From positions 7,192,001 through 7,256,000 of the forward strand of contig NZ_CP016279.1 in assembly GCF_001542625.1 (NCBI RefSeq): DNA of 64,000 nt, given 5' to 3'. The stretch comes from Streptomyces griseochromogenes (GTDB lineage: Bacteria; Actinomycetota; Actinomycetes; Streptomycetales; Streptomycetaceae). Shown piece after piece: positions 17,493 through 28,304 of this stretch. Both the position numbers and the translations under genes were made by a program. The notes below the pieces were generated by a model that did no database searches, was not told the origin of the DNA, and worked only from the letters and a program-made list of their open reading frames with translations. Positions within the stretch are counted from its first letter, which is position 1; each line of letters begins with the position of its first letter.

Positions 17493-17675
17493 TCAGCGGC
17501 CGAGTTCCTTGCGCGTGACCCGGCGGAGCCTGCGCCGCTGCGAAGGGTCCAGCGTCAGGTACGCGGCGGCCGGAACCCCCACCACGATCAGGAACGAGAT
17601 CCACCAGGGCAGCCAGATCAGCAGGATGAGACCGACCGCCACACCCCCTGCGGCGATCTTCGCGGTCTTGGACAT
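17493..17675 (-). CDS. Small membrane protein
   Basis: A 60-residue protein with one long or two short hydrophobic helices (KIAAGGVAVGLILLIWLPWW then ISFLIVVGVPAAAYL) and a very basic C-terminus (QRRRLRRVTRKELGR) expected in the cytoplasm. The ATG at 17675 has a near-perfect AAGGAGG upstream, which decides this start over an in-frame extension. Function unknown; it is divergent from the SNF2 helicase gene. Confidence 0.75.
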   Translation of the reverse strand: MSKTAKIAAGGVAVGLILLIWLPWWISFLIVVGVPAAAYLTLDPSQRRRLRRVTRKELGR

Positions 17676-17885
17676 GAGCGTCGCCTCCTTCGCGGCCACT
17701 GCCGCTCTCTGCTGTGGAAACGGCCCCGCGCTCCCAGCGGTTCCGGACCCCGACCCTGAGACATCCCTGAGACACACCCCTTAGTGCCCCAGATCACAGC
17801 CTAAGCCTTCGGGGTGCACCTCTGACGTGCTGTACCCTCGGCGACTCCGAGGCGAGTAGTCAACTTTGAGGAGTGCGGCAGAGCT

Positions 17886-20762
17886 GTGCAGAGGATTCCC
17901 ACGGAACCACTCTCCGAGCTGTCCGAACTGACCCGCTGCTGCGCGGTATTCCTGCCATCCGACCCCGCGCGCAGCGGTCAGATGGCCTTCTGGCGACCGG
18001 ACGCCGAGACGCCCCCAGCCGTCGCCGGTGGCTCCCTCTCGGATCTTGATCTGGTGTTACCGGCCCACGACAGGGCCAGGGCCGTCCAGCGGGTACGGCT
18101 GCCCGCCCTGCTGCTGCCGGTACGCACCGCCCTGCCGGTGCTCACACACGCGTGTACGGAGCCCGGCGGCCACCGGGCCACGGCCTTCTGGGGCACGGCC
18201 GGCCTGTTGGCCCTGCACCTCCTGGCGCGCGGTCTGCTGCTGCCCGGCCTCTCCCCGGGGGATCACGACGCGTGGCGTGCCGGGCCCCTGTCCCCGCACG
18301 ATGCGGAGCTGGTGTGCGAACTGGCCGCGGCCATGCCTCCGGAGTCACACGCCGTGCCCCTCGCCGCCGCCGGGCGGCCTCGGCTGCCCGACCCGGAGCG
18401 GCTGCTGCGCTCCTTCCTGGACGCGGTCGCCGACACGCTCCCCCGCACTCCCGCCGCACCGCTCGTGACGGGCGGCACCGCCTACGCGGCGCCCGAGCCG
18501 CAGCAGCCGCCCGGTCTGCGGGCGTGGGCCGACGACATCGCCGCCGGACACGACGCCGGGGTGCGCCTGTCGCTGCGGGTCGAAGCGCCCGGCCTCCACG
18601 ACGCAGGCCGTGAGGACGACGCTCCGGTACGGTTCCGTGCGGTGCTCCAGGTACACGGCGTGAGCGGGTCGGCGGACGTCGCGGACGCCGCCGAGCTGTG
18701 GGCCTCCCCCGGAGCCGGGCGCGAGGGATTCGGCGCACGCGCGCGTGCCGACGCGCTGCTGGCGCTGCGCCGGGCCGCCAGGGCGTGGGCGCCGCTGACG
18801 CCTCTGCTCACCGCCGCCGCTCCCGACGTCGTGGAACTGGACGACGACGAGATCGTCGAACTCCTGGGCGAGGGCGCCCGGGCGCTGGCCGCTGCAGGTG
18901 TCGACGTGCACTGGCCGAAAGAACTGACGCGCGAGCTGACCACACATGCCGCCGTCGGACCGCCGGACGGCGGGACTGCCGTGGGCGGCAAGACCTCGGC
19001 GCTGCCGTCGTTCCTGTCGGCGGACGCCCTCGTCACTTTCCGCTGGTGGTTCGCGCTGGGCGGACGGGAGCTGTCGCGCGAGGAACTGGACCGGCTCGCG
19101 GAGGCCAAGCGTCCCCTCGTTCGGTTGCGTGACCGATGGGTCCTGGTCGACCCGCACGAGGCCGATCGCGCCCGCGCCCGGCAGGACCGCTCCATCACCC
19201 CGGTCGAGGCGCTGGCCGCCGCTCTGACGGGCTCGGCCGAGGTCGACGGGCGCCGGGTCGAGGTACGGCCCACGGGATGGCTGGAGGGGCTGCGAGAGCG
19301 GCTCGCCGATCCGGAGGCGGCACAGCCCGTCGGTCAGCCTCCGGGGCTCGCCGCCACCCTGCGCGACTACCAGCTGCGGGGCCTCGGGTGGCTGGTCCGG
19401 ACGACCGCCCTCGGGCTGGGCTGCTGCCTGGCCGACGACATGGGCCTCGGAAAGACGGTCACGCTGATCGCGCTGCATCTGCACCGGCAGGCGGACGCCT
19501 CGGCGGCCGGGCCCACGCTGGTGGTCTGCCCGGCGTCGCTGCTCGGCAACTGGCAGCGTGAGATCGAGCGGTTCGCTCCCGGGGTGCCGGTGCGCAGGTT
19601 CCACGGGCCGGGACGCATTCTCGGCTCCTTGGCGGACGGGGAGTTCGTGCTCACGACCTACGGCACGATGCGCCTGGACGCCGAGCGGCTCGCCGAGGTG
19701 CCCTGGGGCATGGTCGTCACCGACGAGGCACAGCACGTGAAGAATCCGTACGCGGCGACCGCGCGTGCCCTGCGGTCCATCGGGGCGCGCGCACGCGTGG
19801 CCCTCACCGGCACACCGGTGGAGAACAATCTCACGGAGCTGTGGGCGATTCTCGACTGGGCGACACCGGGGCTGCTGGGCCGTCTCGGCACCTTCCGCGC
19901 GCGCTATGCGCAGCCGGTCGAGGGCGGCCGCGATCCCGCCGCCGCGGAGCATCTCGCGCGGCTCGTGCGGCCGTTCCTGCTGCGTCGCAGGAAGTCGGAC
20001 CCCGGCATCGCGCCCGAACTGCCGCCGAAGACCGAGACCGACCACCCGGTGGCACTCACACACGAACAGACGGGTCTGTACGAGGCATTGGCGCGCGAGA
20101 CACTCGAGCGGATCGCGACAGCCGACGACATGGCCCGCCGGGGCCTGATCGTGAAGCTGCTGACCGGGCTGAAGCAGATCTGCAATCATCCGGCGCAGTT
20201 CCTCAAGGAGGACGAACCGCGGCTCCCGGAGCGCTCGGGGAAGCTGGAACTGCTGGACGAACTGCTCGACACCATCCTCGCGGAGGGATCGGCTGTCCTG
20301 GTCTTCACCCAGTACGTGCGGATGGCCCGCCTGCTCGAACGGCACCTGACGGACCGTGGGGTCGCGTCGCAGCTGTTGCACGGCGGTACTCCGGTCGCCG
20401 AGCGCGAGAAACTCGTACACCGCTTCCAGGAGGGCGAGGTGCCGGTGTTCCTGCTGTCGTTGAAGGCAGCGGGGACGGGCCTGAACCTCACGCGCGCGGA
20501 GCATGTCGTGCACTACGACCGCTGGTGGAACCCGGCCGTCGAGGCGCAGGCCACCGACCGCGCGTACCGGATCGGGCAGACCCGCCCGGTGCAGGTGCAC
20601 CGGTTGATCGCCGAGGGGACCGTCGAAGATCGCATCGCGGAGATGCTCGGGCGCAAGCGGGAACTGGCCGACGCCGTGCTCGGCGCCGGCGAGGCGGCGC
20701 TGACCGAGCTGACGGACACGGAACTGGCCGCACTGGTGGAACTGCGCGGGGAGGCGCGATGA
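17886..20762 (+). CDS. SNF2-family DEAD/DEAH helicase
   Basis: A 958-residue SWI2/SNF2-type ATPase. The first 430 residues form the bacterial SNF2-associated N-terminal domain; Walker A ADDMGLGKTV is near residue 518, motif II DEAQH near 611, LTGTPVENNL follows, and motif VI ATDRAYRIGQTRPVQVHRL is near 888. Such proteins translocate on duplex DNA and act in repair, transcription or defence. Codon 58 is a rare TTA (18057-18059), predicting bldA dependence. The GTG at 17886 follows GAGGAG at a longish spacing. Its stop overlaps the ATG of the SWIM gene. Confidence 0.93.
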   Translation: MQRIPTEPLSELSELTRCCAVFLPSDPARSGQMAFWRPDAETPPAVAGGSLSDLDLVLPAHDRARAVQRVRLPALLLPVRTALPVLTHACTEPGGHRATAFWGTAGLLALHLLARGLLLPGLSPGDHDAWRAGPLSPHDAELVCELAAAMPPESHAVPLAAAGRPRLPDPERLLRSFLDAVADTLPRTPAAPLVTGGTAYAAPEPQQPPGLRAWADDIAAGHDAGVRLSLRVEAPGLHDAGREDDAPVRFRAVLQVHGVSGSADVADAAELWASPGAGREGFGARARADALLALRRAARAWAPLTPLLTAAAPDVVELDDDEIVELLGEGARALAAAGVDVHWPKELTRELTTHAAVGPPDGGTAVGGKTSALPSFLSADALVTFRWWFALGGRELSREELDRLAEAKRPLVRLRDRWVLVDPHEADRARARQDRSITPVEALAAALTGSAEVDGRRVEVRPTGWLEGLRERLADPEAAQPVGQPPGLAATLRDYQLRGLGWLVRTTALGLGCCLADDMGLGKTVTLIALHLHRQADASAAGPTLVVCPASLLGNWQREIERFAPGVPVRRFHGPGRILGSLADGEFVLTTYGTMRLDAERLAEVPWGMVVTDEAQHVKNPYAATARALRSIGARARVALTGTPVENNLTELWAILDWATPGLLGRLGTFRARYAQPVEGGRDPAAAEHLARLVRPFLLRRRKSDPGIAPELPPKTETDHPVALTHEQTGLYEALARETLERIATADDMARRGLIVKLLTGLKQICNHPAQFLKEDEPRLPERSGKLELLDELLDTILAEGSAVLVFTQYVRMARLLERHLTDRGVASQLLHGGTPVAEREKLVHRFQEGEVPVFLLSLKAAGTGLNLTRAEHVVHYDRWWNPAVEAQATDRAYRIGQTRPVQVHRLIAEGTVEDRIAEMLGRKRELADAVLGAGEAALTELTDTELAALVELRGEAR

Positions 20763-22054
20763 GCCGCAACGACCATGAGTACGAGCACGACCTGGAACGC
20801 ACGTTCGCCGCGCCGCCGCCCGCGCACGGGCGCGGATTCACGCAGACCTGGTGGGGCCGTGCCTGGCTCGGGGCACTGGAGGACGCCGCGCTGGACGGGG
20901 CGGCGGTGAAGGCGGGACGCCGCCTCGCGCGCGCGGGCGCGGTGGGCGCGGTGACCGTTCGACCGGGCCGGGTCACCGCTGTCGTCCGCGATCCGAAGGG
21001 TGTGGCGCACCGGGCGGACGTCCTGGTCCCCGAGCTCTCCGAAGAAGAGTGGGTCCGTTTTCTGGACCTGGCCGTGGAGCAGGCGGGACACCTGGCCGCG
21101 CTCCTCGACGGGGAACTGCCCTCACACCTGATCGAGGACGCGGCAGTCAGGGGAATCGATCTGTTGCCGGGGCTGGGCGATCTGGAGCCCGAGTGCGACT
21201 GCGGCACATGGGACCACTGCGGGCACACCGCCGCCCTGTGTCACCAGGTGGCGCGGCTGCTGGACGAGGATCCCTTCGTGCTGCTGCTGATGCACGGCCG
21301 GGCGAAGGGCGCGTTCCTGGAGGAGCTGTACCTGCGGAGCACCGCGCCCTCGGACGAGCCCGCCGAGACCGAGGGCGAGGGTGTGGACGCGGCGGAGGCC
21401 TGGGCAGCCGCGGACATCCTTCCCCCGCTGCCCGCCCTGCCCGGTGTCCCGAAGACACCCGGCGAACCGCCGTCCTTCGACACCGAAGTACCACCCGCAC
21501 CCGGGATCGACCCCGCAGCGCTCGAACATCTGGCGAGCCGGACAGCCGCGGAAGCCCACCGGCTGCTGGGACACACACTCGGCGCCGGCGGACCCGGAGA
21601 CGGCGTCTTCATCGAGCTGACGGCCGCTCAGGACGCCGTACGACTGGCCGACGGGGCGGCACCGGACGCTGTGACCGACCGGCTCGCCGAGGGGTCACAA
21701 CGGGGTCGCGAGGGATTGGCGACGGCTGTCGGCGCCTGGCGACTCGGAGGCGCGGCGGCCTTGGCCGTGCTCGACGGGGAGTGGCAGGTGACGGGCGCGG
21801 CCCTCGCACGCGCGCGTGCGGCCCTGGAAGCGGCCTGGGAGACGGCGGAGCGGCCGTCGTTCCAGCCGGTCGGCAACCGGTGGACCGTCCCGGAGGAGCG
21901 CGTCCAGCTGCGCCTCGGCCGGGACGGCCGATGGTGGCCGTACCGCGAGGAGAACGGCCGCTGGGTCCCGACGGGCGGTCCCGACCCGGATCCGGCAACC
22001 GCACTGGCGGCGGCGCGACTCGGGCCGGACAGCGATCCGGACACCGGCATCTGA
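20759..22054 (+). CDS. SWIM zinc-finger domain protein
   Basis: A 431-residue protein. After an N-terminal block with FTQTWWGRAWLGALE it carries the SWIM zinc signature CDCGTWDHCGHTAALCHQ near residues 143-160 (CxC...CxH). The remainder is acidic/alanine-rich, with a C-terminal DGRWWPYREENGRWVPTGG. SWIM proteins of this type are almost always encoded directly after an SNF2 helicase and are presumed to be its partner on DNA. The ATG overlaps the helicase stop (ATGA), so the pair is translationally coupled. Confidence 0.92.
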   Translation: MSRNDHEYEHDLERTFAAPPPAHGRGFTQTWWGRAWLGALEDAALDGAAVKAGRRLARAGAVGAVTVRPGRVTAVVRDPKGVAHRADVLVPELSEEEWVRFLDLAVEQAGHLAALLDGELPSHLIEDAAVRGIDLLPGLGDLEPECDCGTWDHCGHTAALCHQVARLLDEDPFVLLLMHGRAKGAFLEELYLRSTAPSDEPAETEGEGVDAAEAWAAADILPPLPALPGVPKTPGEPPSFDTEVPPAPGIDPAALEHLASRTAAEAHRLLGHTLGAGGPGDGVFIELTAAQDAVRLADGAAPDAVTDRLAEGSQRGREGLATAVGAWRLGGAAALAVLDGEWQVTGAALARARAALEAAWETAERPSFQPVGNRWTVPEERVQLRLGRDGRWWPYREENGRWVPTGGPDPDPATALAAARLGPDSDPDTGI

Positions 22055-22184
22055 CAGTCCGTCATCGCGCCATGGGGGCGACTCGACCGGAGTCGGTTGC
22101 CACTTGTTCACCCATCGGTCGTACGGCATTCCTCCCAGGGCCCAAATGTGGCCGCAACCAACGGAGTTGCTCCCAGGAGGCCCG

Positions 22185-23528
22185 ATGTCCCCGCACGCCG
22201 ACGGCCGGCGCCGTGCCCACCGTTCCGTCGCCTCGGCCCTGCCCATGGCCCTGGCCGCCGCCCTGGTGGCCGCGGGAACGGCCGCGGCGACGCCGCCGGG
22301 GGACGGTGCCCGTGTCGTCCGCACGGCCGCCCTCGGGGAGATCCCGCTCGGCGCGTTCAGCAACACGCTGCTGCCCGGCAGCGTGGACGACGACCACGGA
22401 GTACACCTCGGCGGCATCGGCAGTGACATCTACCCGGCCGGCCGCAAGGGCGAGTTCTGGACGGTGACCGATCGCGGTCCCAACGGGCAGATCAAGGTGG
22501 ACGGCAAGAAGCGCCGGACGTTCCCGGTGCCGGGCTTCGACCCCGCGATCGTGAAGATCCGGGTCTCCGGGGACGCGGTCGAAGTGATCGACGCGATTCC
22601 GCTCACCACGTCCTCGGGGAAGGCCGTCACCGGGCTGCCCGACCAGAAGGGCCGCGACGAGGCGCCGTACACCTTCGACGCATCGACGCCGCTGTCGTAC
22701 GACCCGGACGGCCTGGACACCGAGGGCATCGTGCGGGCCGGGGACGGGACCTTCTGGCTCGTGGACGAGTACGGCCCCTCGCTGATCCACGTCTCCGCGC
22801 GCGGGGAGGTGCTCACCCGGTACGTGCCCGAGGGGCTGAACCTCACCGGCGCCGACTACCCGGTGGTGGAGTCCCTGCCGTCCATCCTGCTGCACCGGAA
22901 GACCAACCGCGGCTTCGAGGGGCTGGCGCAGCTTCCGGGCGGCGACCTCGTGATGGCTCTGCAGAGCCCGCTCTCGCTGCCCGACGGGGCTGCCGGGGAC
23001 GCCTCGCGCACGACCCGTCTCCTGCGCTTCTCGCCGAGGAAGAAGGCCGTCACCGCCGAGTACGCCTACCGGTTCGACCCGGTGGACGTCGTCGACCCCG
23101 GCGAGGACGACACCTCCGAGCTGAAGATCTCCTCGGTGGTGGCCGTGGGCGGTGACCGGCTGCTGGTGGAGGAGCGCACCGACAAGGCCGCCAGGCTGCA
23201 ACTGGTCAGGCTGGGGCGCAAGGCGGACATCCTCGGCGGCCCCTGGGACGACGACACGACGTCTCCGACGCTGGAGCAACTGGACGATCCGGCCGCCGCG
23301 GGCGTCCCCGTACTGGCCAAGCGGCTCGTGGTCGACCTGGGCAAGGTCGGCGGCGTGCCCGGGAAGATCGAGGGCATCGCGCGCGTGGACCACGACACGC
23401 TCGCCCTCATCAACGACAACGACTTCGGGATGACCGACGGTCCGGGCGCCTTCGACGCCCAGGGCCGACTGGTCGACAGCGGCATCAAGACGACCGTGAC
23501 GTACGTCCGACTGCCGGGACACCACTAG
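22185..23528 (+). CDS. Exported esterase-like phytase family protein
   Basis: A 447-residue secreted protein. It starts with a Sec-type signal (basic start, then ALPMALAAALVAAGTAAA) followed by a beta-propeller-like body with GGIGSDIYPAGRKGEFWTVT, DTEGIVRAGDGTFWLVDEYG and ALINDNDFGMTDG, the hallmarks of the phytase-like esterase family (Phytase-like PF13449). It probably binds Ca2+ and cleaves phosphoesters outside the cell; activity is untested. The ATG at 22185 follows a perfect AGGAGG. Confidence 0.9.
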   Translation: MSPHADGRRRAHRSVASALPMALAAALVAAGTAAATPPGDGARVVRTAALGEIPLGAFSNTLLPGSVDDDHGVHLGGIGSDIYPAGRKGEFWTVTDRGPNGQIKVDGKKRRTFPVPGFDPAIVKIRVSGDAVEVIDAIPLTTSSGKAVTGLPDQKGRDEAPYTFDASTPLSYDPDGLDTEGIVRAGDGTFWLVDEYGPSLIHVSARGEVLTRYVPEGLNLTGADYPVVESLPSILLHRKTNRGFEGLAQLPGGDLVMALQSPLSLPDGAAGDASRTTRLLRFSPRKKAVTAEYAYRFDPVDVVDPGEDDTSELKISSVVAVGGDRLLVEERTDKAARLQLVRLGRKADILGGPWDDDTTSPTLEQLDDPAAAGVPVLAKRLVVDLGKVGGVPGKIEGIARVDHDTLALINDNDFGMTDGPGAFDAQGRLVDSGIKTTVTYVRLPGHH

Positions 23529-23534
23529 AGGCCT

Positions 23535-23990
23535 TCAGGGCAGGTTGTCCGGCAGAGAGGGCAGGAGCGTCCGCAGGTCGCTCGGGAGCGTACTCGGGAA
23601 GCCGGACGGCAGTGCGGTCGGCAGCCGCGACGGCAGCCTGCTGGGCAGTTCGGTGGGGAGGCGGAAGGAGGGCCGGGCAGAGCGGCTCGTGGGCGTACCG
23701 CTGCTGTCCGGCCCCTTCTTGTCGGCCGAGCCGTCGTGCCCGGAGACCATCAGCACCACGGCCAGGACGGCCGCGGCGACCACCAGGACGGCCAGGGCGG
23801 AGAACAACGGACCACGGCTGCGCCGTGGAGGTTCCGGGTAGTGTGCCCGGCCCGGCTCGACCGACGGGGGCAGGCGTTCGCCCCACGGGGGCGGGCCATA
23901 GCCTCCGTGCGGCGGTCCGAAACCACCACCCGCGGGCGCGGGTTCGTCCGGAGGTCCGGGCGGCAGGGGCGGTTCCGGCGGCAGAGACAT
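23535..23990 (-). CDS. Pro-rich single-pass membrane protein
   Basis: A 151-residue hypothetical. A Pro/Gly-rich cytoplasmic N-terminus (PPEPPLPPGPPDEPAP) precedes one membrane helix (PLFSALAVLVVAAAVLAVVL) and an external tail made of irregular tripeptide-like repeats LPSRLPSRLPTALPSGFPST. The tail resembles cell-wall-spanning or low-complexity linkers. The start at 23990 has GGAGGG upstream. It is convergent with the phytase-like gene. No function can be assigned. Confidence 0.75.
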   Translation of the reverse strand: MSLPPEPPLPPGPPDEPAPAGGGFGPPHGGYGPPPWGERLPPSVEPGRAHYPEPPRRSRGPLFSALAVLVVAAAVLAVVLMVSGHDGSADKKGPDSSGTPTSRSARPSFRLPTELPSRLPSRLPTALPSGFPSTLPSDLRTLLPSLPDNLP

Positions 23991-24194
23991 ACCCTCCAGA
24001 GTCGCCGCCGCCCGGTCACGAGGCGACCGGCGCACAGAAGCTGATACCGGCTCATGACGGGGCCGTATTGTTCCGCCGCACCCCCCGCGGAGGGCGGTCG
24101 GCGGACGGCCGGCGTGCCGAACTCTCAAGGCCCGGCAGGCGCGCGCGTGCGGACGCCCCAGAAGGCGGAAGGGCCCTCACGCGAGCGTGCGCGC

Positions 24195-25391
<1,197 letters not shown>

Positions 25392-25436
25392 TCATGGCCG
25401 TTTACAAATTAGTATGCGGACGCACCTCTGGGAAGA

Positions 25437-25470
25437 GACAAGATGTCTTTGACGACAAGGTGTCTTCGAC
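25437..25470 (+). promoter_or_regulatory. Tandem 17-bp repeats in the xylA-xylB intergenic region
   Basis: GACAAGATGTCTTTGAC (25437-25453) is followed directly by GACAAGGTGTCTTCGAC (25454-25470), 15 of 17 identical. The first contains AGACA-aga-TGTCT (25436-25448). A further TGTCTG at about 25475, TTGACA at 25492-25497 and GACGTCTTG at about 25498 follow. These are good candidates for operator sites of the downstream ROK regulator; the TTGACA could be a -35 element for xylB. Confidence 0.6.
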
Positions 25471-25552
25471 TGATGTCTGCCACGGGTGTCGTTGACAGAC
25501 GTCTTGCCAGCTCACAGCACATCCCGCGGAGCCGCGGAAGAGGGAGAGCCCG

Positions 25553-26998
25553 ATGTCAGCAGCCGAGGGTCCGCTCGTCGTCGGCGTGGACACATCCACC
25601 CAGTCCACGAAGGCGCTGGTCGTCGACGCGGCCACCGGCGAGGTCGTGGCGAGCGGACAGGCACCGCACACCGTGTCTTCCGGCACGGGCCGGGAGAGTG
25701 ATCCGCGCCAGTGGTGGGACGCCCTGTGCGAGGCGTTGCGCCAGTGCGGTGAACCCGCGCACGAGGCGGCCGCGGTGTCGATCGGCGGCCAGCAGCACGG
25801 CCTGGTCACCCTGGACGAGCGGGGCGAACCGGTACGCCCCGCCCTGTTGTGGAACGACGTCCGCTCGGCGCCGCAGGCCCGTCGGCTCGTCGAGGAGCTG
25901 GGCGGCCCGAAGGGCTGGGCGGAGCGCACGGGCAGTGTGCCCGGGGCGTCGTTCACAGTGACGAAGTGGGCGTGGCTGGCCGAGCACGAGCCCCAGGCGG
26001 TCCGTGCCACCAGGGCGGTGCGCCTCCCCCACGACTACCTCACCGAGCGCCTGACCGGGCAGGGCACCACGGACCGCGGCGACGCCTCCGGCACGGGCTG
26101 GTGGGCGTCCGGGACGGAGGCGTACGACGAGGAGACGCTGGCGCACGTGGGGCTCGACCCGGCCCTGCTGCCCCGGGTGGTGCGGCCGGGCGAGGTGGCG
26201 GGCACCGTGCGCGACAGCCACGACCTGCCGTTCTCCAAGGGCACCTTGGTGGCGCCCGGCACCGGTGACAACGCGGCGGCCGCGCTGGGCCTCGGCCTGC
26301 ACCCGGGCACGCCGGTGCTGAGCCTCGGCACGTCCGGCACCGTGTACGCCGTCTCCAGGCATCGTCCCGCCGACCCGACCGGCACGGTGGCGGGCTTCGC
26401 CGACGCGCACGGCGACTGGCTTCCGCTGGCCTGCACGCTGAACTGCACGCTCGCCGTGGACCGTGTCGCGGCCCTGCTGGGCCTGGACCGCGAGGCCGTC
26501 GAGCCCGGCACCTCCGTCACCCTGCTGCCGTACCTGGACGGCGAACGCACCCCGAACCTGCCGAACGCCTCCGGCCTGCTGCACGGACTGCGCCACGACA
26601 CGACCGCGGGCCAGCTGCTGCAGGCCGCCTACGACGGCGCGGTCCACTCGCTGCTCGGCGCGCTCGACCTGGTCCTCGACGAGGACGCCGACCGCAGCAC
26701 CCCGCTGCTGTTGATCGGCGGCGGAGCCCGGGGCACCGCCTGGCAGCAGACGGTGCGGCGGCTGTCGGGGCGGCCGGTCCAGGTCCCGGAGGCCAGGGAA
26801 CTGGTCGCCCTCGGGGCCGCGGCGCAGGCCGCGGGCCTGCTGACCGGTGAGGATCCGGCAGCGGTGGCCCGCCGCTGGAAGACGGCCGCGGGGCCGGTGC
26901 TGGAGGCCGTGGAGCGGGACGAGGCGGCACTGGCCCGGATCAGCGGGGTACTCTCCGACGCGGCCCCGCTGCTGGAGCGGGGGACGGAATCCCGCTGA
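25553..26998 (+). CDS. xylB: Xylulokinase
   Basis: A 481-residue FGGY-family kinase phosphorylating D-xylulose to xylulose 5-phosphate. N-terminal phosphate motif VGVDTSTQSTKALVVD, substrate-site SIGGQQHGLV, and the ATP-site GTGDNAAAALGLG, LSLGTSGTVY and LLIGGGARGTAWQQTVRRL are present. The length fits the family. It starts divergently from xylA and is followed by a ROK regulator, giving a standard xylose-use locus. Confidence 0.96.
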   Translation: MSAAEGPLVVGVDTSTQSTKALVVDAATGEVVASGQAPHTVSSGTGRESDPRQWWDALCEALRQCGEPAHEAAAVSIGGQQHGLVTLDERGEPVRPALLWNDVRSAPQARRLVEELGGPKGWAERTGSVPGASFTVTKWAWLAEHEPQAVRATRAVRLPHDYLTERLTGQGTTDRGDASGTGWWASGTEAYDEETLAHVGLDPALLPRVVRPGEVAGTVRDSHDLPFSKGTLVAPGTGDNAAAALGLGLHPGTPVLSLGTSGTVYAVSRHRPADPTGTVAGFADAHGDWLPLACTLNCTLAVDRVAALLGLDREAVEPGTSVTLLPYLDGERTPNLPNASGLLHGLRHDTTAGQLLQAAYDGAVHSLLGALDLVLDEDADRSTPLLLIGGGARGTAWQQTVRRLSGRPVQVPEARELVALGAAAQAAGLLTGEDPAAVARRWKTAAGPVLEAVERDEAALARISGVLSDAAPLLERGTESR

Positions 26999-27055
26999 GC
27001 CCGGCCACGGCCCCGGAGCCGAGCCCGGCCGCAGAGACCGAGGATTGACGGAGGC

Positions 27056-28264
27056 ATGACCGCACCGCTGCACGAAGGCCGCGCGCCCGGGACCGGACGC
27101 TCCCTGCCGGACACCCAGCAGGGCATGCGCCGGCGCAACCTGGCCCGGGTGATGCACGCCGTCAGCGCGGAGGGTCCGCTGTCGCGGGCCACGGTCGCCT
27201 CGCGCATCGGTCTGACGCGGGCAGCGGTGTCGACCCTGGTGGACGAGCTGATCCGCTGGAATCTGCTCGAGGAACTGGGCCCCGAGCGGCCCGGGCGGGT
27301 GGGGCGCCCCGGCTCGGCGCTCGCGGTGAGCGGGCGCGGTCCCGCGGGCATCGGGGCGGAGGTCGGCGTCGATCACCTCGCGGTCTGCGCGGTCGACCTG
27401 CGCGGCGAGATACGCGCGCGTGCCGTGCGGCACGGTGCGAACCGGGGCCGCGCCCCGGGGCCGGTGATCGAGGAACTCACGGCGCTGGTCCGCCGGGTCG
27501 TGGGCGAGGCGGAGCGGGAGGGGCTGTGGCCCGCCGGTCTCGCGGTCGCCGTGCCGGGACTGGTGGCCCGGGACGGCCGCACGGTCGTACGCGCTCCGAA
27601 CCTCGACTGGCACGACGTGGACCTCGGTGCGCTGCTGCCCGACGACATGCCGCTGATCGTCGACAACGAGGCCAACTTCGGTGCCCTGGCCGAGCTGTGG
27701 CTCGGTGCCGGCACCCCGCTCGACTTCCTGCACGTGTCGGCCGAGATCGGCATCGGCGCCGCAGTCGTCGTGGACGGACGGCTGCTGCGCGGTACGCGGG
27801 GCTTCGCGGGTGAGCTGGGCCATGTGCCCGTCCGCCCGGACGGTCCTGCCTGCCCGTGCGGCGGCCGCGGATGCCTGGAGCAGTACGCCGGCGAGGAGGC
27901 GGTGCTGCGCGCGGCCGGCCTGATACCGCGCGAGGACCTCGTCGGTCTGCTCGCGGCGCGCGCCGAGGAGGGCGACGAGGCCGTACGGCAGTCCCTGCGG
28001 GATGCCGGTACGGCACTCGGTATCGCCCTGACCGGGGCGGTCAATCTGCTCGACCCCGAGTCGGTCGTCCTGGGCGGAGCCCTCGCCGGCCTCTCCGCCT
28101 GGCTGCTGCCTTCGCTGGAGGCCGAGTTGGCGAGCCGTACGGCGGGTCCGGCCTGTCCGGTGTCGGTGTCCCGGCTGGGTCCCGAGGGCCCGCTCCTGGG
28201 CGCCGCCCACTCGGTCGTCCGGGCCGTTCTCGACGATCCGGCGGCGGTGGCGGAGCGGTCCTGA
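27056..28264 (+). CDS. ROK-family transcriptional repressor (XylR-like)
   Basis: A 402-residue ROK regulator. A winged HTH occupies about residues 22-75 (VMHAVSAEGPLSRATVASRI, GLTRAAVSTLVDELI), followed by the sugar-kinase-like fold with LAVAVPGLVARDGRTV, VDNEANFGALAELWLG and the zinc motif CPCGGRGCLEQYAG. It lies 57 bp after xylB and most likely controls the xylA-xylB promoters in response to xylose. The ATG at 27056 has GGAGG closely upstream. Confidence 0.92.
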   Translation: MTAPLHEGRAPGTGRSLPDTQQGMRRRNLARVMHAVSAEGPLSRATVASRIGLTRAAVSTLVDELIRWNLLEELGPERPGRVGRPGSALAVSGRGPAGIGAEVGVDHLAVCAVDLRGEIRARAVRHGANRGRAPGPVIEELTALVRRVVGEAEREGLWPAGLAVAVPGLVARDGRTVVRAPNLDWHDVDLGALLPDDMPLIVDNEANFGALAELWLGAGTPLDFLHVSAEIGIGAAVVVDGRLLRGTRGFAGELGHVPVRPDGPACPCGGRGCLEQYAGEEAVLRAAGLIPREDLVGLLAARAEEGDEAVRQSLRDAGTALGIALTGAVNLLDPESVVLGGALAGLSAWLLPSLEAELASRTAGPACPVSVSRLGPEGPLLGAAHSVVRAVLDDPAAVAERS

Positions 28265-28304
28265 GCGTGCGGGGCGGGTCCGGGGACTTCACGGAGGTGT
28301 GGGC

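Noticed and set aside
23535..23990. CRISPR-like or VNTR array in the LPS/LPT repeat tail
   Set aside because: The repeats are short, irregular and follow coding phase; they are protein low-complexity repeats.
25556..28210. 884-codon minus-strand open frame opposite xylB and the ROK gene
   Set aside because: Antisense shadow; both plus-strand genes carry full family motifs and ribosome sites.
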